Counted from the first letter of the stretch, positions 25,134 to 34,253 are shown. The stretch is DNA of 64,000 nucleotides from GCA-2705995 sp048267965 (GCA_048267965.1 JBLWWK010000001.1:62001-126000), one strand, 5' to 3'. The notes: generated by a model from the letters alone, not told the origin. Program-made: numbers and translations.

Positions 25134-26127
25134 GTATTCGGTTCCTTCTGTTATAAATTGGCATAAGCCAAAACGCGATGGCGCCTAGCACTAAAATAAG
25201 AACGGTTTGTGCGGTCCACACTATCCAGCCGAAAGCACCACCAATATTTTTGTCTACTTCGTAGAGAATAAGAATCGATTGAATGGCAATAGGGTAAGCT
25301 CCGATGCCACCATTGGTAAGCGCAATGGTGATGCCGCCTAAAACAAAACCCGTTAACACCCCAGCGAAAGGGACTTCTGCTGTTTGCGGAAGAGCAAAGA
25401 AACAGAGATAAAACATCATTAAATAGGCTACCCAAATAAAGAGGGTGTGTGCTAAAAAAGCCCATTTCTGTTTCATTTTTACGATAGAAATAACGCCTTC
25501 TACAATGCCTTTTAAAATTTTCTGTACCGATAAAACAAACTTGTTGGTTGACTTTACCTTGTACATGAAAATAAGCGTTACAATACCGCCAAGCAGGGCA
25601 GCAGCCATTAAAACAATTATGGTTGTTCCGCTTATTTTGCCTGCATAAGCAGAGAAAAGATCATTGATAAGTTCTTGTATTACTTCGTATTGCAGAAACA
25701 CAACGGTGGTGGTAGTAAGGAGCAAGATAATTGCATCGGCTACTCGTTCGGCAATTACGGTTCCTAATAGTTTTTCGAAGGGAGCTTTTTCGTACCGGGC
25801 CATAACACCACAACGTGAAAGTTCGCCTAATCTAGGAACCGCCAAATTGATGAGATAACCAATCATCACTGCGAAAAAGCTATTGGCAAAGCGAGGTTTG
25901 TACCCTAGAGGTTCTAGGGTGTATTTCCATCGATAGGCTCTTGAAACGTGCGATAAGGTGGCTACAATTAATGAAAGGGCCACCCAGCCGTAGTTGGCAT
26001 TATTAAAAGCGGAAAGAATGTCGGTTTTGTCTTCGTCTGTTAAGCCATCGATAAACCACCAAACGAGGAAGAGTCCCAAGCCCAGTGGAATAATAACTTT
26101 AAGCGCAGCTGTTAGCTTCTTTTTCAA
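25102..26127 (-). CDS. Lysylphosphatidylglycerol synthase TM-region/flippase-like protein
   Basis: 341 residues with about eight hydrophobic helices, of the UPF0104 / lysylphosphatidylglycerol synthase transmembrane family. Typical features are Ser-His-Val-Ser-Arg-Ala-Tyr-Arg-Trp, Asn-Leu-Ala-Val-Pro-Arg-Leu-Gly-Glu and Asn-Gly-Gly-Ile-Gly-Ala-Tyr-Pro. No lysyl-transferase domain is attached, so a lipid-flipping or transport role is more likely. It starts 4 bases after panD. Confidence 0.88.
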   Translation of the reverse strand: MKKKLTAALKVIIPLGLGLFLVWWFIDGLTDEDKTDILSAFNNANYGWVALSLIVATLSHVSRAYRWKYTLEPLGYKPRFANSFFAVMIGYLINLAVPRLGELSRCGVMARYEKAPFEKLLGTVIAERVADAIILLLTTTTVVFLQYEVIQELINDLFSAYAGKISGTTIIVLMAAALLGGIVTLIFMYKVKSTNKFVLSVQKILKGIVEGVISIVKMKQKWAFLAHTLFIWVAYLMMFYLCFFALPQTAEVPFAGVLTGFVLGGITIALTNGGIGAYPIAIQSILILYEVDKNIGGAFGWIVWTAQTVLILVLGAIAFWLMPIYNRRNRIHEKSPEASPE

Positions 26128-26131
26128 AGGG

Positions 26132-26482
26132 CTATTTTAATTGGTTAGTTTCTTCGTTAGGAAAAACGATGGTGGGTTTAAAGCTTTTGGCTTCTTCAAA
26201 ATCAAGTAAAGCGTACGAAATAATGATAACGATATCGCCAACGGCTACTTTTCGAGCTGCGGGGCCGTTTAAGCAGATTTCGCCAGTGTTTCTTTCGCCT
26301 GTGATAACGTAGGTCTCTAAGCGTTCACCGTTGTTGATATTAACAATCTGAACTTTTTCGCCTTCGATTAGGTTTGAGGCTTCCATTAAAGCTTGGTCAA
26401 TAGTTACGCTTCCGATGTAGTTTAAATCGGCTTCGGTGACTTTACAGCGATGGATCTTTGATTTTACGACTTGAACCTGCAT
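26132..26482 (-). CDS. panD: Aspartate 1-decarboxylase
   Basis: Makes beta-alanine for pantothenate. The self-cleavage site Tyr-Ile-Gly-Ser-Val-Thr-Ile-Asp places Gly24-Ser25 for pyruvoyl formation, and Lys9, Arg54-region and Asn-Gly-Pro-Ala-Ala-Arg are conserved. 116 residues is normal. It lies 32 bases after panC, so the two beta-alanine/pantothenate steps are encoded together. Confidence 0.96.
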   Translation of the reverse strand: MQVQVVKSKIHRCKVTEADLNYIGSVTIDQALMEASNLIEGEKVQIVNINNGERLETYVITGERNTGEICLNGPAARKVAVGDIVIIISYALLDFEEAKSFKPTIVFPNEETNQLK

Positions 26483-26514
26483 TGAATTCTAAAAATTTTT
26501 GCGAAAATAGTGCT

Positions 26515-27360
26515 TTAATTCAAAGCTTCATTATCGATAAGGCGAACCCCCTCAACATGAACCGCTATAAATGCTCTAACATGATTGATGTTGATTTTTT
26601 CTGTAATCGGTTGCATGCTATCTGCATCTACTATGGCGAAATATTCGAGGTCGAACAGGGGTCTATCAGAAAAGGCTTTATTGATCTTTTCGTGAATTTC
26701 TGGCAAAGAAAGTTCGGTAAATTGATCTCTAGCCCATAAGAGTTGCTGATAAATAAAGCCGCATTTTTCTTTGGCTTCTTCAGATAGGCGCTCGTTTCTA
26801 GAGCTCATAGCTAAGCCGTTTTTTTCTCTTTGAATTTCGCAGCCTATTACTTCTGTAGGAAGATTTTCGATTTCGGCTAGTTTTTGAATAACCAAAAGTT
26901 GTTGGTAGTCTTTTTTTCCGAAGTAAGCTTTGTCTGGCTCAATGAGTCTAAAAAGCTTGTTGATAATGGTTCCTACACCGTTAAAATGCCCAGGTCTGAA
27001 CTTGCCTTCCATTAATATTTCAATGCCTCCGAAATCGTACTCTTTAGCTTTTTCGCCCTGGGTATACATTTCTTCAGGGCTAGGAGTAAAAACCGCATCG
27101 CAATGATGCAAATCAAGCAAATCGATGTCTTTTTTCAGGTTGCGAGGGTATTTTTCTAAATCTGAGGGATTATTAAACTGAGTAGGGTTCACAAAAATGG
27201 AACAAACGGTAATGTCTGTTTCTTCTTTCGATTGCTCTACAAGCGCCATGTGGCCATTGTGCAGAGCACCCATGGTGGCAACAAAGCCAATGGTTTTTTC
27301 GTTATTTTTTTGAGTGGTTAAATAAGCTTTTAGTTCAGCTTTAGAAGAGGTAATAAACAT
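26515..27360 (-). CDS. panC: Pantothenate synthetase
   Basis: Condenses pantoate and beta-alanine with ATP. Motifs: Val-Ala-Thr-Met-Gly-Ala-Leu-His-Asn-Gly-His, Val-Asn-Pro-Thr-Gln-Phe, Phe-Gly-Lys-Lys-Asp-Tyr-Gln-Gln and Met-Ser-Ser-Arg-Asn. I place the start at the ATG ending at 27360 (Met-Phe-Ile-Thr-Ser-Ser-Lys), because the 13 upstream in-frame codons are not family-like and lie close to the divergent promoter. It is the first gene of the panC-panD operon. A motif copy encodes Val-Gly-Thr in Gly-Val-Gly-Thr-Ile. Confidence 0.94.
   Translation of the reverse strand: MFITSSKAELKAYLTTQKNNEKTIGFVATMGALHNGHMALVEQSKEETDITVCSIFVNPTQFNNPSDLEKYPRNLKKDIDLLDLHHCDAVFTPSPEEMYTQGEKAKEYDFGGIEILMEGKFRPGHFNGVGTIINKLFRLIEPDKAYFGKKDYQQLLVIQKLAEIENLPTEVIGCEIQREKNGLAMSSRNERLSEEAKEKCGFIYQQLLWARDQFTELSLPEIHEKINKAFSDRPLFDLEYFAIVDADSMQPITEKININHVRAFIAVHVEGVRLIDNEALN
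26968..26976 (-). repeat. GTAGGAACC motif, copy 14
   Basis: GGTTCCTACA on +; Val-Gly-Thr in panC. Confidence 0.8.
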
Positions 27361-27413
27361 CTGAAAGGAGAGTTGATACAGTTTACCGTAATGTGGCAAA
27401 GCTAATTGAAAAC

Positions 27414-27444
27414 TTGAACCGTGCTATAAAAATTATTACTTTTG
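27414..27444 (+). promoter_or_regulatory. Promoter for glycogen synthase operon
   Basis: TTG at 27414-27416, a 20-base spacer and TACTTTTG at 27437-27444 fit the Bacteroidota -33/-7 promoter well. The ATG lies 26 bases downstream. Confidence 0.65.
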
Positions 27445-27469
27445 TACGCATTTCTTAAAAATCTAGTTT

Positions 27470-28291
27470 ATGGAAAAGCCAAGAGTGCTGTTCATTTCAC
27501 AGGAAATTACCCCTTATTTACCAGAAAGTGAGATTTCTAAAATAGGAAGAGAGTTGCCGCAGGGTACACAAGAACACGGAAAAGAAATCAGAACATTCAT
27601 GCCTCGATATGGCTGCATCAACGAAAGAAGACATCAGCTTCATGAGGTAATTAGGTTGTCTGGTATGAATCTAGTTGTGAACGACTTAGATCATCCGTTG
27701 ATTATCAAGGTTGCATCTATTCAGCCTGTGAGAATGCAGGTTTATTTTATAGATAACGAAGAATACTTTCAGCGTAAAGCAGTGTTGAAAGACGAAGAGG
27801 GTAAGTTGTTTAACGATAACGATGAGCGCTCTATTTTCTTTGTGAAGGGCGTGCTTGAAACGGTTAAGAAATTAGGCTGGTCTCCAGATATTATTCACTG
27901 CCATGGTTGGATGACCGCAGTATTACCAACCTACTTGAAGACTGTTTATAAAGACGATCCGTTATTCAGCGATTCTAAGGTAGTTTACTCTGCATACACG
28001 CACGAAACTGATGGTGATTTAGCAGAAGATTTTCAAGCTAAATTAGATTTTGACGGTATTTCAGAAGAACATTCTGGAGTAGTAGCTACACCAACGTTCA
28101 ATAATTTGCATAAGTTAGCCGTTAAAGATGCTGACGCAGTAATTTTTCACCCAGAAATTGACAGTGAAGTAGTAGATTACGCTGAAGAGAACGATAAAAC
28201 ATTTATAAAACACGAAGGAGAAGATTATATAGCAGCTTACAATGAGTTGTATGATAAGATTCTTGATGAAAGTTCAGTTTTAGCCGAATGA
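27470..28291 (+). CDS. Short glycogen/starch synthase-family protein
   Basis: A 273-residue protein matching only the N-terminal (GT5, acceptor-binding) domain of glycogen synthase: Val-Leu-Phe-Ile-Ser-Gln-Glu-Ile, Glu-x-Gly-Lys-Glu-Ile-Arg-x-Phe-Met-Pro-Arg-Tyr, and Asp-Ile-Ile-His-Cys-His-Gly-Trp-Met-Thr-Ala. Full-length GlgA is about 480 residues and needs the C-terminal ADP-glucose domain, which is absent. This short form is common in Bacteroidota beside panC and DUF4270, so it is a family trait and not a truncation. Catalytic activity is doubtful. It overlaps the DUF4270 gene by 4 bases. Confidence 0.88.
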   Translation: MEKPRVLFISQEITPYLPESEISKIGRELPQGTQEHGKEIRTFMPRYGCINERRHQLHEVIRLSGMNLVVNDLDHPLIIKVASIQPVRMQVYFIDNEEYFQRKAVLKDEEGKLFNDNDERSIFFVKGVLETVKKLGWSPDIIHCHGWMTAVLPTYLKTVYKDDPLFSDSKVVYSAYTHETDGDLAEDFQAKLDFDGISEEHSGVVATPTFNNLHKLAVKDADAVIFHPEIDSEVVDYAEENDKTFIKHEGEDYIAAYNELYDKILDESSVLAE

Positions 28292-29646
28292 AAATAAGAC
28301 AAAACTCATACAGCAAAGGGATAAAGCATTTTTATCCCTTTGTTTTTTTTATAGCCATTTTCTTTTTTGCTCAATGTAAAAACGATGAGTTAGTTGGGTT
28401 AGAGGTTCAGCCAGATGATACACAAATCGGTTTATCTTCTTCAGATACCACCACGTTGGTATTGTCTACGGTGAGAGATGATTCGGTTCCTACCGATGTT
28501 TATACCACCGCCATGTTAGGAAGTTATGTAGACCCTATATTCGGATACACGGGTTCTTCGATTGTGACTAATTTCCGTCTTGAGCAGTTAAATCCAGAGT
28601 TTGCAGGTGAGCCCTCGATTGTTTTAGACTCTGCAGTGCTTTCGTTTTATATTCTAGATGCCTACCACGATAGAAGCAATCCGTCAGTTGCAAATCAGTC
28701 GTTTAAAGTGTACGAATTACAAGAAGCCATCGATAGTGATGCCGATTATTATTCGAATACTGAAATTCCAGCAGGTCTTCCGTTAATAGGGGAGGCCAAT
28801 AATATTGCCTTAAATATCGAAGAATCAGACAGTGTTGAGATTTTAGGTCAGAAGGAACCAAGGCAAGTTCGAATTCGACTCGACTCTGCCAGAATGGCCC
28901 AACTGCTTCAAAATTCGGCATCTGCATTTGTAAATAACGATGTGCTCGAAGATGCCTTTAAAGGTGTAGTTGTTGTTCCAGATAACCCATCACAAGCGGC
29001 AAACGAAGGTGTGATAATGAGAATGGGAATGGTGAGTAGCTTTTCAAAAATTACTTTTTTCTTTTCTACTAATATTGATACACTCGAGACGTTCGATTTG
29101 CTGATAAACCAAGAAACTGATTTTTATTCAGTGTTTGATCACGATTATTCAGGAAGTGTTGTTGGTAATGTTTTAAACAATACTTCACTGGCCCAAGAGA
29201 ACGTGTACATTCAGAATTTAGAAGGAACCGCTGTTCGAATAGAACTACCTTATTTAGAAGAATGGGCGCAGAAAGGTGAGATTTTGATAAATCAAGCAAT
29301 TCTTGAGATTCCGGTAGATGATCAAGCCAGTGGAGATTACGATATAAATGACGGAGTGCTCATTCTTGTAGACTCTTTGGGTAAGAATATTTTGCCAGTA
29401 GATTTTTCGGAAGGAACCAATCATTTTGATGGCGAGTTTAATGAATCTGAAAATAAATATGAAGTGAATATTACGCGTCATATTCAACAGACAATTTTAG
29501 ACTACCAAGTAGGAATTAACTCTAACTATGCCTTACTTTTGGTGGGCGCTAGAACGGGTTCAATACCTCAAAGAACAGTCTTAAAAGGGTTGAATCCAAC
29601 TACTGGCAACAGACTAAAACTGAAAATAACATACACCTCTTTGTAG
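28288..29646 (+). CDS. DUF4270 lipoprotein
   Basis: A 452-residue lipoprotein, Cys at residue ~31 in Phe-Ala-Gln-Cys-Lys-Asn-Asp-Glu. The residues after the cysteine (Lys-Asn-Asp-Glu) resemble surface-export signals. The start Val-Gly-Leu-Glu-Val-Gln-Pro, the strand-rich body and Tyr-Ala-Leu-Leu-Leu-Val near the end match DUF4270. Function unknown; always near glycogen synthase and glmS in this phylum as far as I know. ATG overlaps the upstream stop (ATGA). It encodes a perfect CGGTTCCTACCG plus three GAAGGAACC relatives. Confidence 0.87.
   Translation: MKIRQNSYSKGIKHFYPFVFFIAIFFFAQCKNDELVGLEVQPDDTQIGLSSSDTTTLVLSTVRDDSVPTDVYTTAMLGSYVDPIFGYTGSSIVTNFRLEQLNPEFAGEPSIVLDSAVLSFYILDAYHDRSNPSVANQSFKVYELQEAIDSDADYYSNTEIPAGLPLIGEANNIALNIEESDSVEILGQKEPRQVRIRLDSARMAQLLQNSASAFVNNDVLEDAFKGVVVVPDNPSQAANEGVIMRMGMVSSFSKITFFFSTNIDTLETFDLLINQETDFYSVFDHDYSGSVVGNVLNNTSLAQENVYIQNLEGTAVRIELPYLEEWAQKGEILINQAILEIPVDDQASGDYDINDGVLILVDSLGKNILPVDFSEGTNHFDGEFNESENKYEVNITRHIQQTILDYQVGINSNYALLLVGARTGSIPQRTVLKGLNPTTGNRLKLKITYTSL
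28485..28493 (-). repeat. GTAGGAACC motif, copy 15
   Basis: Full CGGTTCCTACCG at 28484-28495; Val-Pro-Thr in the DUF4270 gene. Confidence 0.9.
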
Positions 29647-29662
29647 ACAAAACTGAAATTAC

Positions 29663-31507
29663 ATGTGTGGAATTGTAGGATACCTAGGGGATAAGGATGC
29701 TTATCCTATCATTGTGAAAGGTCTGAAAAGACTAGAATATCGCGGATACGATAGTGCTGGAGTGGCATTACAACACGATGGCGAAATCAAACTTTACAAA
29801 AAGCAAGGAAAGGTTTCTGATTTAGAAGCTGAAGCTGAAGGAAAAAATAAGGATGGTAACATGGGAATTGGCCATACTAGATGGGCAACTCACGGTGCAC
29901 CAAGCGATCGTAATTCACACCCTCACTACTCAGAATCTGAGAATTTAGTGATTATTCACAATGGAATTATTGAGAATTACGACACCCTTAAGAAAGAATT
30001 AATCCGCAGAGGTTACCAATTTAAAAGTGAAACGGATACGGAAGTATTGGTGAACTTTATTGAAGAGGTAATGAAGTCAGATAATCTTCCCTTAGAGAAA
30101 GCTACGCGTGTTGCTCTTCAAGAAGTAGTAGGTGCGTATGCTATTGCTATAATGGAAAAGAATAACCAAGATCTAATGGTTTTGGCTAAAAAAGGAAGTC
30201 CGCTAGTAGTAGGTGTAGGAGAAGGAGAATTTTTCGTTGCTTCTGACGCATCTCCATTCTTAGAATATACCAAGAATGCGATTTACTTAGATGACGAGGA
30301 AATGGCAATTGTTCGCAGAGGAAAAGAACTAGAAATTCGTTCTGTTCATAGCAATAAAGAAGTAGATCCGTTTATTCAAGAATTGCAATTGAGTCTTGAG
30401 GCTATCGAAAAAGGTGGTTACGAGCACTTCATGCTTAAAGAGATTTACGAACAACCTAAAGCCATAAGAGATACCTTACGAGGTAGATTGCTTGTGGATC
30501 AGGGTATTATCTCTATGAGTGGTATGAAAGAGTTTAAGTCTAAACTTAAAAATGCCAATAGAATTATTGTAGTGGCTTGTGGTACTAGCTGGCATGCTGG
30601 TCTCGTTGCAGAGTACTTGTTTGAAGAATTAGCACGTGTTCCTGTTGAAGTTGAATATGCTTCTGAATTCAGGTATAGAAATCCTATTATTACGGAAGAT
30701 GACGTGGTTATAGCCATCTCTCAGTCAGGAGAAACAGCCGATTCTTTAGCAGCTATCGAATTAGCGAAGTCGAAAGGAGCAACTATTTTTGGAGTATGTA
30801 ACGTAGTAGGTTCTTCAATTGCTAGAGCTTCTCACGCAGGTGCTTACACCCATGCGGGTCCTGAAATTGGCGTAGCTTCTACCAAAGCATTTACTGCTCA
30901 AGTTACTGTATTGTCTTTAATGGCTCTTGAGCTAGGTAGAACGAGAGGCGTACTGTCTGATTCTAGATTTAGAACTCTTTGCCAAGAGCTCGACTCAATT
31001 CCTCAAAAGATTGAAAAAATGTTAGAAACCGATAGTAAGGTAACTACGATTTCTGATGTTTATAAAGATGCGAGTAACTTCTTATACTTGGGTAGAGGTT
31101 TTAACTTTCCAGTAGCTTTAGAAGGAGCCCTTAAATTAAAAGAGATTAGTTACATTCATGCAGAAGGATATCCAGCAGCAGAAATGAAGCACGGTCCTAT
31201 TGCTCTTATCGATGAAAATATGCCCGTTGTTGTAATCGCAACAAAACGTGGTCATTACGAGAAAGTGGTGAGTAACATTCAAGAAATTAAGGCAAGAAAC
31301 GGAAAAATCATTGCTGTAGTAAACGAAGGCGATGAAGTAATTGAAGAAATGGCTGATTGGGTATTAGAAATTCCTGATACAGAAGAAGCTTTTACTCCAT
31401 TATTAACAACTATTCCGTTGCAGTTGCTTTCTTATCACATTGCAGTAATGCGCGGTTGTAACGTAGATCAACCAAGAAACTTGGCAAAATCGGTTACTGT
31501 AGAGTAA
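29663..31507 (+). CDS. glmS: Glutamine--fructose-6-phosphate aminotransferase (isomerizing)
   Basis: Makes glucosamine-6-phosphate, first step of UDP-GlcNAc synthesis. 614 residues. Cys2 (Met-Cys-Gly-Ile-Val-Gly-Tyr) is the amidotransferase nucleophile. The glutaminase domain carries Gly-His-Thr-Arg-Trp-Ala-Thr-His-Gly. Two SIS domains hold Ser-Gln-Ser-Gly-Glu-Thr-Ala-Asp and Ala-Glu-Met-Lys-His-Gly-Pro, and the chain ends Leu-Ala-Lys-Ser-Val-Thr-Val-Glu. No glmS ribozyme-like sequence lies in the 16-base gap after DUF4270. A strong terminator follows. Confidence 0.97.
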   Translation: MCGIVGYLGDKDAYPIIVKGLKRLEYRGYDSAGVALQHDGEIKLYKKQGKVSDLEAEAEGKNKDGNMGIGHTRWATHGAPSDRNSHPHYSESENLVIIHNGIIENYDTLKKELIRRGYQFKSETDTEVLVNFIEEVMKSDNLPLEKATRVALQEVVGAYAIAIMEKNNQDLMVLAKKGSPLVVGVGEGEFFVASDASPFLEYTKNAIYLDDEEMAIVRRGKELEIRSVHSNKEVDPFIQELQLSLEAIEKGGYEHFMLKEIYEQPKAIRDTLRGRLLVDQGIISMSGMKEFKSKLKNANRIIVVACGTSWHAGLVAEYLFEELARVPVEVEYASEFRYRNPIITEDDVVIAISQSGETADSLAAIELAKSKGATIFGVCNVVGSSIARASHAGAYTHAGPEIGVASTKAFTAQVTVLSLMALELGRTRGVLSDSRFRTLCQELDSIPQKIEKMLETDSKVTTISDVYKDASNFLYLGRGFNFPVALEGALKLKEISYIHAEGYPAAEMKHGPIALIDENMPVVVIATKRGHYEKVVSNIQEIKARNGKIIAVVNEGDEVIEEMADWVLEIPDTEEAFTPLLTTIPLQLLSYHIAVMRGCNVDQPRNLAKSVTVE

Positions 31508-31534
31508 CTCAACTGCATAACAAGCAAATAAATG

Positions 31535-31566
31535 AAACGGCTGTCTGAAAAAGACGGCCGTTTTTA
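31535..31566. terminator. Terminator between glmS and TM2 gene
   Basis: AAACGGCTGTCT (31535-31546) and AGACGGCCGTTT (31552-31563) form a 12-bp stem with one G-T pair and a GAAAA loop, then T5. It also serves the convergent gene. Confidence 0.9.
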
Positions 31567-31956
31567 TTTTGCCCACATAATCACTTTATCGTTATTTATG
31601 TACTGTTCAATGTTGTCAGTCGCCAAAAGAGCAATGATATCAGCGAGCGGTAAAATTCCTAATCCTCCGCCTAGCGTAAGCGTGTAAATAACAGGAACAC
31701 GCGGGTGAGTCCCAAGGTAAAGACGGTGAACACCAAAAGGACCTAATGCAACGGCTAATAAAATGGCGTTAACCTTGTGGTTTCTGTGAGGCTTCTCCAA
31801 AGCTTTTTGTAGCGCCCATTTTTGTACAGCACCCTTCACCATTATCAACTGTGAAGGCAGTTTTTCATCCATGTCATCAATTTCTAATTGATCTTGATCA
31901 AAAACATTCTGGCTATAACTTATTGAAAAAGAGAGGGTAAACAATAGGAGTGTCAC
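31564..31956 (-). CDS. TM2-domain protein
   Basis: 130 residues. A short signal peptide (Met-Thr-Leu-Leu-Leu-Phe-Thr-Leu-Ser-Phe-Ser-Ile-Ser-Tyr-Ser-Gln) precedes a TM2-type segment: hydrophobic stretch, Gly-Pro-Phe-Gly-Val-His-Arg-Leu-Tyr-Leu-Gly, then Gly-Gly-Leu-Gly-Ile-Leu-Pro-Leu-Ala-Asp. The start is a GTG whose first base abuts a repeat motif; no ATG lies in frame upstream. Role unknown. Confidence 0.75.
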   Translation of the reverse strand: MTLLLFTLSFSISYSQNVFDQDQLEIDDMDEKLPSQLIMVKGAVQKWALQKALEKPHRNHKVNAILLAVALGPFGVHRLYLGTHPRVPVIYTLTLGGGLGILPLADIIALLATDNIEQYINNDKVIMWAK

Positions 31957-31957
31957 G

Positions 31958-31966
31958 GTAGGAACC
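31958..31966 (+). repeat. GTAGGAACC motif, copy 16
   Basis: CGGTAGGAACC at 31956-31966, directly upstream of the GTG start of the minus-strand TM2 gene. Confidence 0.85.
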
Positions 31967-32086
31967 CGAGCCCAAAAAAAATAATATTTAAAGTGTGGTT
32001 TGATTTCCTAAAAATTTGTTAAATCAATTATTTAAATATTTTTGTTACGCGAATCTAGACTATTCTAATTCTAAAAAAACTACGAA

Positions 32087-32371
32087 ATGAAAAAAGTTTA
32101 TTTACTAGCGGTTGCAGTTGCAACTTTCGGTTTTGTTGCTTGTGGCGGTCCTGCAAATGAAGGAGCTCAAGACGAAGCACAACAAGAAAACACTGAAATG
32201 AAAGAAGAGATCAACGAAGAAGCCCATGAAGATCATTCTTCTGATGCTCATGATCATTCAGACATGATGGATTCTGATTCAGCGGCTGCAGACACTACAA
32301 TGGTAGAAGAAGTAACTGAAGAAGTTGAAGCAACTGATGCTGAAGAAGTAACTGAAGAAACTGCTGAATAA
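32087..32371 (+). CDS. Small acidic lipoprotein
   Basis: 94 residues. The signal Met-Lys-Lys-Val-Tyr-Leu... ends at Phe-Val-Ala-Cys-Gly-Gly (Cys 19). The mature part is of very low complexity, dominated by Glu, Asp, Ala and Thr with a His/Asp patch (His-Glu-Asp-His, Asp-Ala-His-Asp-His-Ser-Asp) and Val-Thr-Glu-Glu repeats at the end. No family recognised. The His/Asp patch could bind metal ions (inference). An intrinsic terminator lies 20 bases after the stop. Confidence 0.75.
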   Translation: MKKVYLLAVAVATFGFVACGGPANEGAQDEAQQENTEMKEEINEEAHEDHSSDAHDHSDMMDSDSAAADTTMVEEVTEEVEATDAEEVTEETAE

Positions 32372-32392
32372 GTAGTCGATCTTTTATTTGAT

Positions 32393-32430
32393 AAAAAAAG
32401 CCCGCAATTGATCATTGCGGGCTTTTTTTG
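32393..32430. terminator. Bidirectional intrinsic terminator
   Basis: AAGCCCGCAAT and ATTGCGGGCTT arms (about 32398-32422) with A7 before and T7 after. It lies between the acidic lipoprotein gene and the convergent S41 protease gene. Confidence 0.92.
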
Positions 32431-32453
32431 TGCGGTACAAAATGATTTGTTTT

Positions 32454-34079
32454 TTACCCTTGGTCTTTTTGTTTTAAAACAGACTTCGTTTTTATAACTA
32501 CCTCGTCATCAGTGTTTAAGATTCTGTAAAAACCTTCGTTATTCCATACATTTCGAGCAATGTAGGCTTTCAGTCTACGCAATAATTGTTTCTCAGAGCG
32601 GTTAATCTCTTTTTCGGTTCCTTCAATGCCTTTCTTTTTGGCAAACTCAATAAAATCAGACAATAAAGCCTTGTTTTCAATGTTTTCCTGAAATTCTTCC
32701 GAACTTTTGTAAAGATTTTCGATTTCCGTACGGTTTTTATCAACGTAATCGAACGCGTAATCATAAACCAACCCTCGATATACTACTTTGTTGAGGTAGA
32801 AGGAACCACCTGACGTGTCTATCGGAACAAAGAAATCAGGCATTATTCCACCACCCCCGTATACAATTTTACCACCAGGAGTGGTGAATTTAAGGGAATC
32901 TGGAAAATCAATGGTGTCAGCATTGTAAAGTTCACCGGTTTCGTATCGATGTTCAAAATCTTCTAGGTACTGGTCGGTGCCCTCACCGTAGGGGCGTTGA
33001 ATACACCTTCCGGTGGGCGTGTAATAACGCGCAATTGTTAATCGGGTAGCACTTCCGTCTGGCCAATTGGTTTGCTCTTGAACTAAACCTTTTCCAAAAC
33101 TTCTACGGCCAATAATTTCACCTCGATCATTGTCTTGAATGGCTCCTGCCAAAATCTCACTTGCAGAAGCTGAACTTTGGTCAATAAGCACGGCTATTGG
33201 GAAATTTTGAAAAGCTCCGTCTTTTTCAGAGTAATAATTTTGTCGATCGCGGGCTCTACCTTCAGTATAAACAATCATTTTACCCTTTGGTAAAAGTTCA
33301 TCGGCAATTCTAACGGCAGCGTCTAGAAAACCACCGCCATTTCCGCGCAAATCAATTACTAGCTCGCTCATTCCTTGTTGAGTGAGTTTTTGAGTTGCTT
33401 CCATAAATTCTTGGTAAGTAGTTTTAGCGAACCGGCTAATTTTGATAAAACCAATGTCTTTATTGAGCATGTAGGCCACATCTACACTGTGAAATGGTAT
33501 TTTATCTCTGGTGATAGTGAAATCTAGGTTCTTCTCTACAAATCGGTCTACGGTGAGATTTACTTTAGTACCTTTTTTACCTTTTAATAGTTTCATTACT
33601 TTCTGGTTGGTGATTCCATTGCCAGCAATGAGTTCTCCATCTACTTTTACAATTCTATCGCCTGCTTGAAGACCTACTTTTTCTGATGGTCCGCCAGAGA
33701 TGGTGGTAATAATAACCACGGTGTCTTTCTGAATATTAAATTGAACACCAATCCCTTCGAACTTACCTTCTAGCGGCTCATTCATGGCTTTTAGTTCAGA
33801 TGCAGGAATGTAATAACTATGCGGATCTAGTTCTTGTAGAAGATGCTGAACTGTTTCTTCAATGAGTTCATCTTTTCTAACGGTATCTACATATTCTTGG
33901 TCGATGTAATTAATAATCTCATTAAGAATGTTGAAGTTTCGATGTTTAAAAGAGATGATAGAAGGATCCGATCCCGTGTTCGTACCGTTAACATTGGCCC
34001 CTAAAATAAAGCCAACCACAACGGCTATTGAAACAATAATAGGGAGGTATATAAGGAGTTTTCCTGATTTTTTAGACAT
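32454..34079 (-). CDS. S41-family C-terminal processing peptidase
   Basis: A 541-residue membrane-anchored periplasmic protease (Prc/CtpA type). One N-terminal membrane helix (about 8-28) is followed by a PDZ domain (about 100-185, with Gly-Ile-Gly-Val-Gln-Phe and Gly-Leu-Gln-Ala-Gly-Asp) and the peptidase domain. The Ser-Ala-Ser-Ala-Ser-Glu motif at 303-308 has the serine nucleophile, and Gly-Lys-Gly-Leu-Val-Gln places the general-base Lys at 330. Probably trims or degrades envelope proteins. Confidence 0.94.
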   Translation of the reverse strand: MSKKSGKLLIYLPIIVSIAVVVGFILGANVNGTNTGSDPSIISFKHRNFNILNEIINYIDQEYVDTVRKDELIEETVQHLLQELDPHSYYIPASELKAMNEPLEGKFEGIGVQFNIQKDTVVIITTISGGPSEKVGLQAGDRIVKVDGELIAGNGITNQKVMKLLKGKKGTKVNLTVDRFVEKNLDFTITRDKIPFHSVDVAYMLNKDIGFIKISRFAKTTYQEFMEATQKLTQQGMSELVIDLRGNGGGFLDAAVRIADELLPKGKMIVYTEGRARDRQNYYSEKDGAFQNFPIAVLIDQSSASASEILAGAIQDNDRGEIIGRRSFGKGLVQEQTNWPDGSATRLTIARYYTPTGRCIQRPYGEGTDQYLEDFEHRYETGELYNADTIDFPDSLKFTTPGGKIVYGGGGIMPDFFVPIDTSGGSFYLNKVVYRGLVYDYAFDYVDKNRTEIENLYKSSEEFQENIENKALLSDFIEFAKKKGIEGTEKEINRSEKQLLRRLKAYIARNVWNNEGFYRILNTDDEVVIKTKSVLKQKDQG

Positions 34080-34253
34080 AGCAAAAAATTGAAATCCAAA
34101 TGTAGACTATTTAATAGGTGTGAAATTAAAGGAATAACGTTAAAAGCTCTTAACAGTTTTGATAAACGGTTATTCTTACCTTAAAATTAACAGCCATTGC
34201 AGAAAGAAAAAGAAACGGGAATTGTTGAGAAGGCAGGTAGAAAGGAGTGAAAA

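Noticed and set aside
29647..29662. glmS ribozyme
   Set aside because: Only 16 bases separate DUF4270 and glmS, and no ribozyme core is possible.
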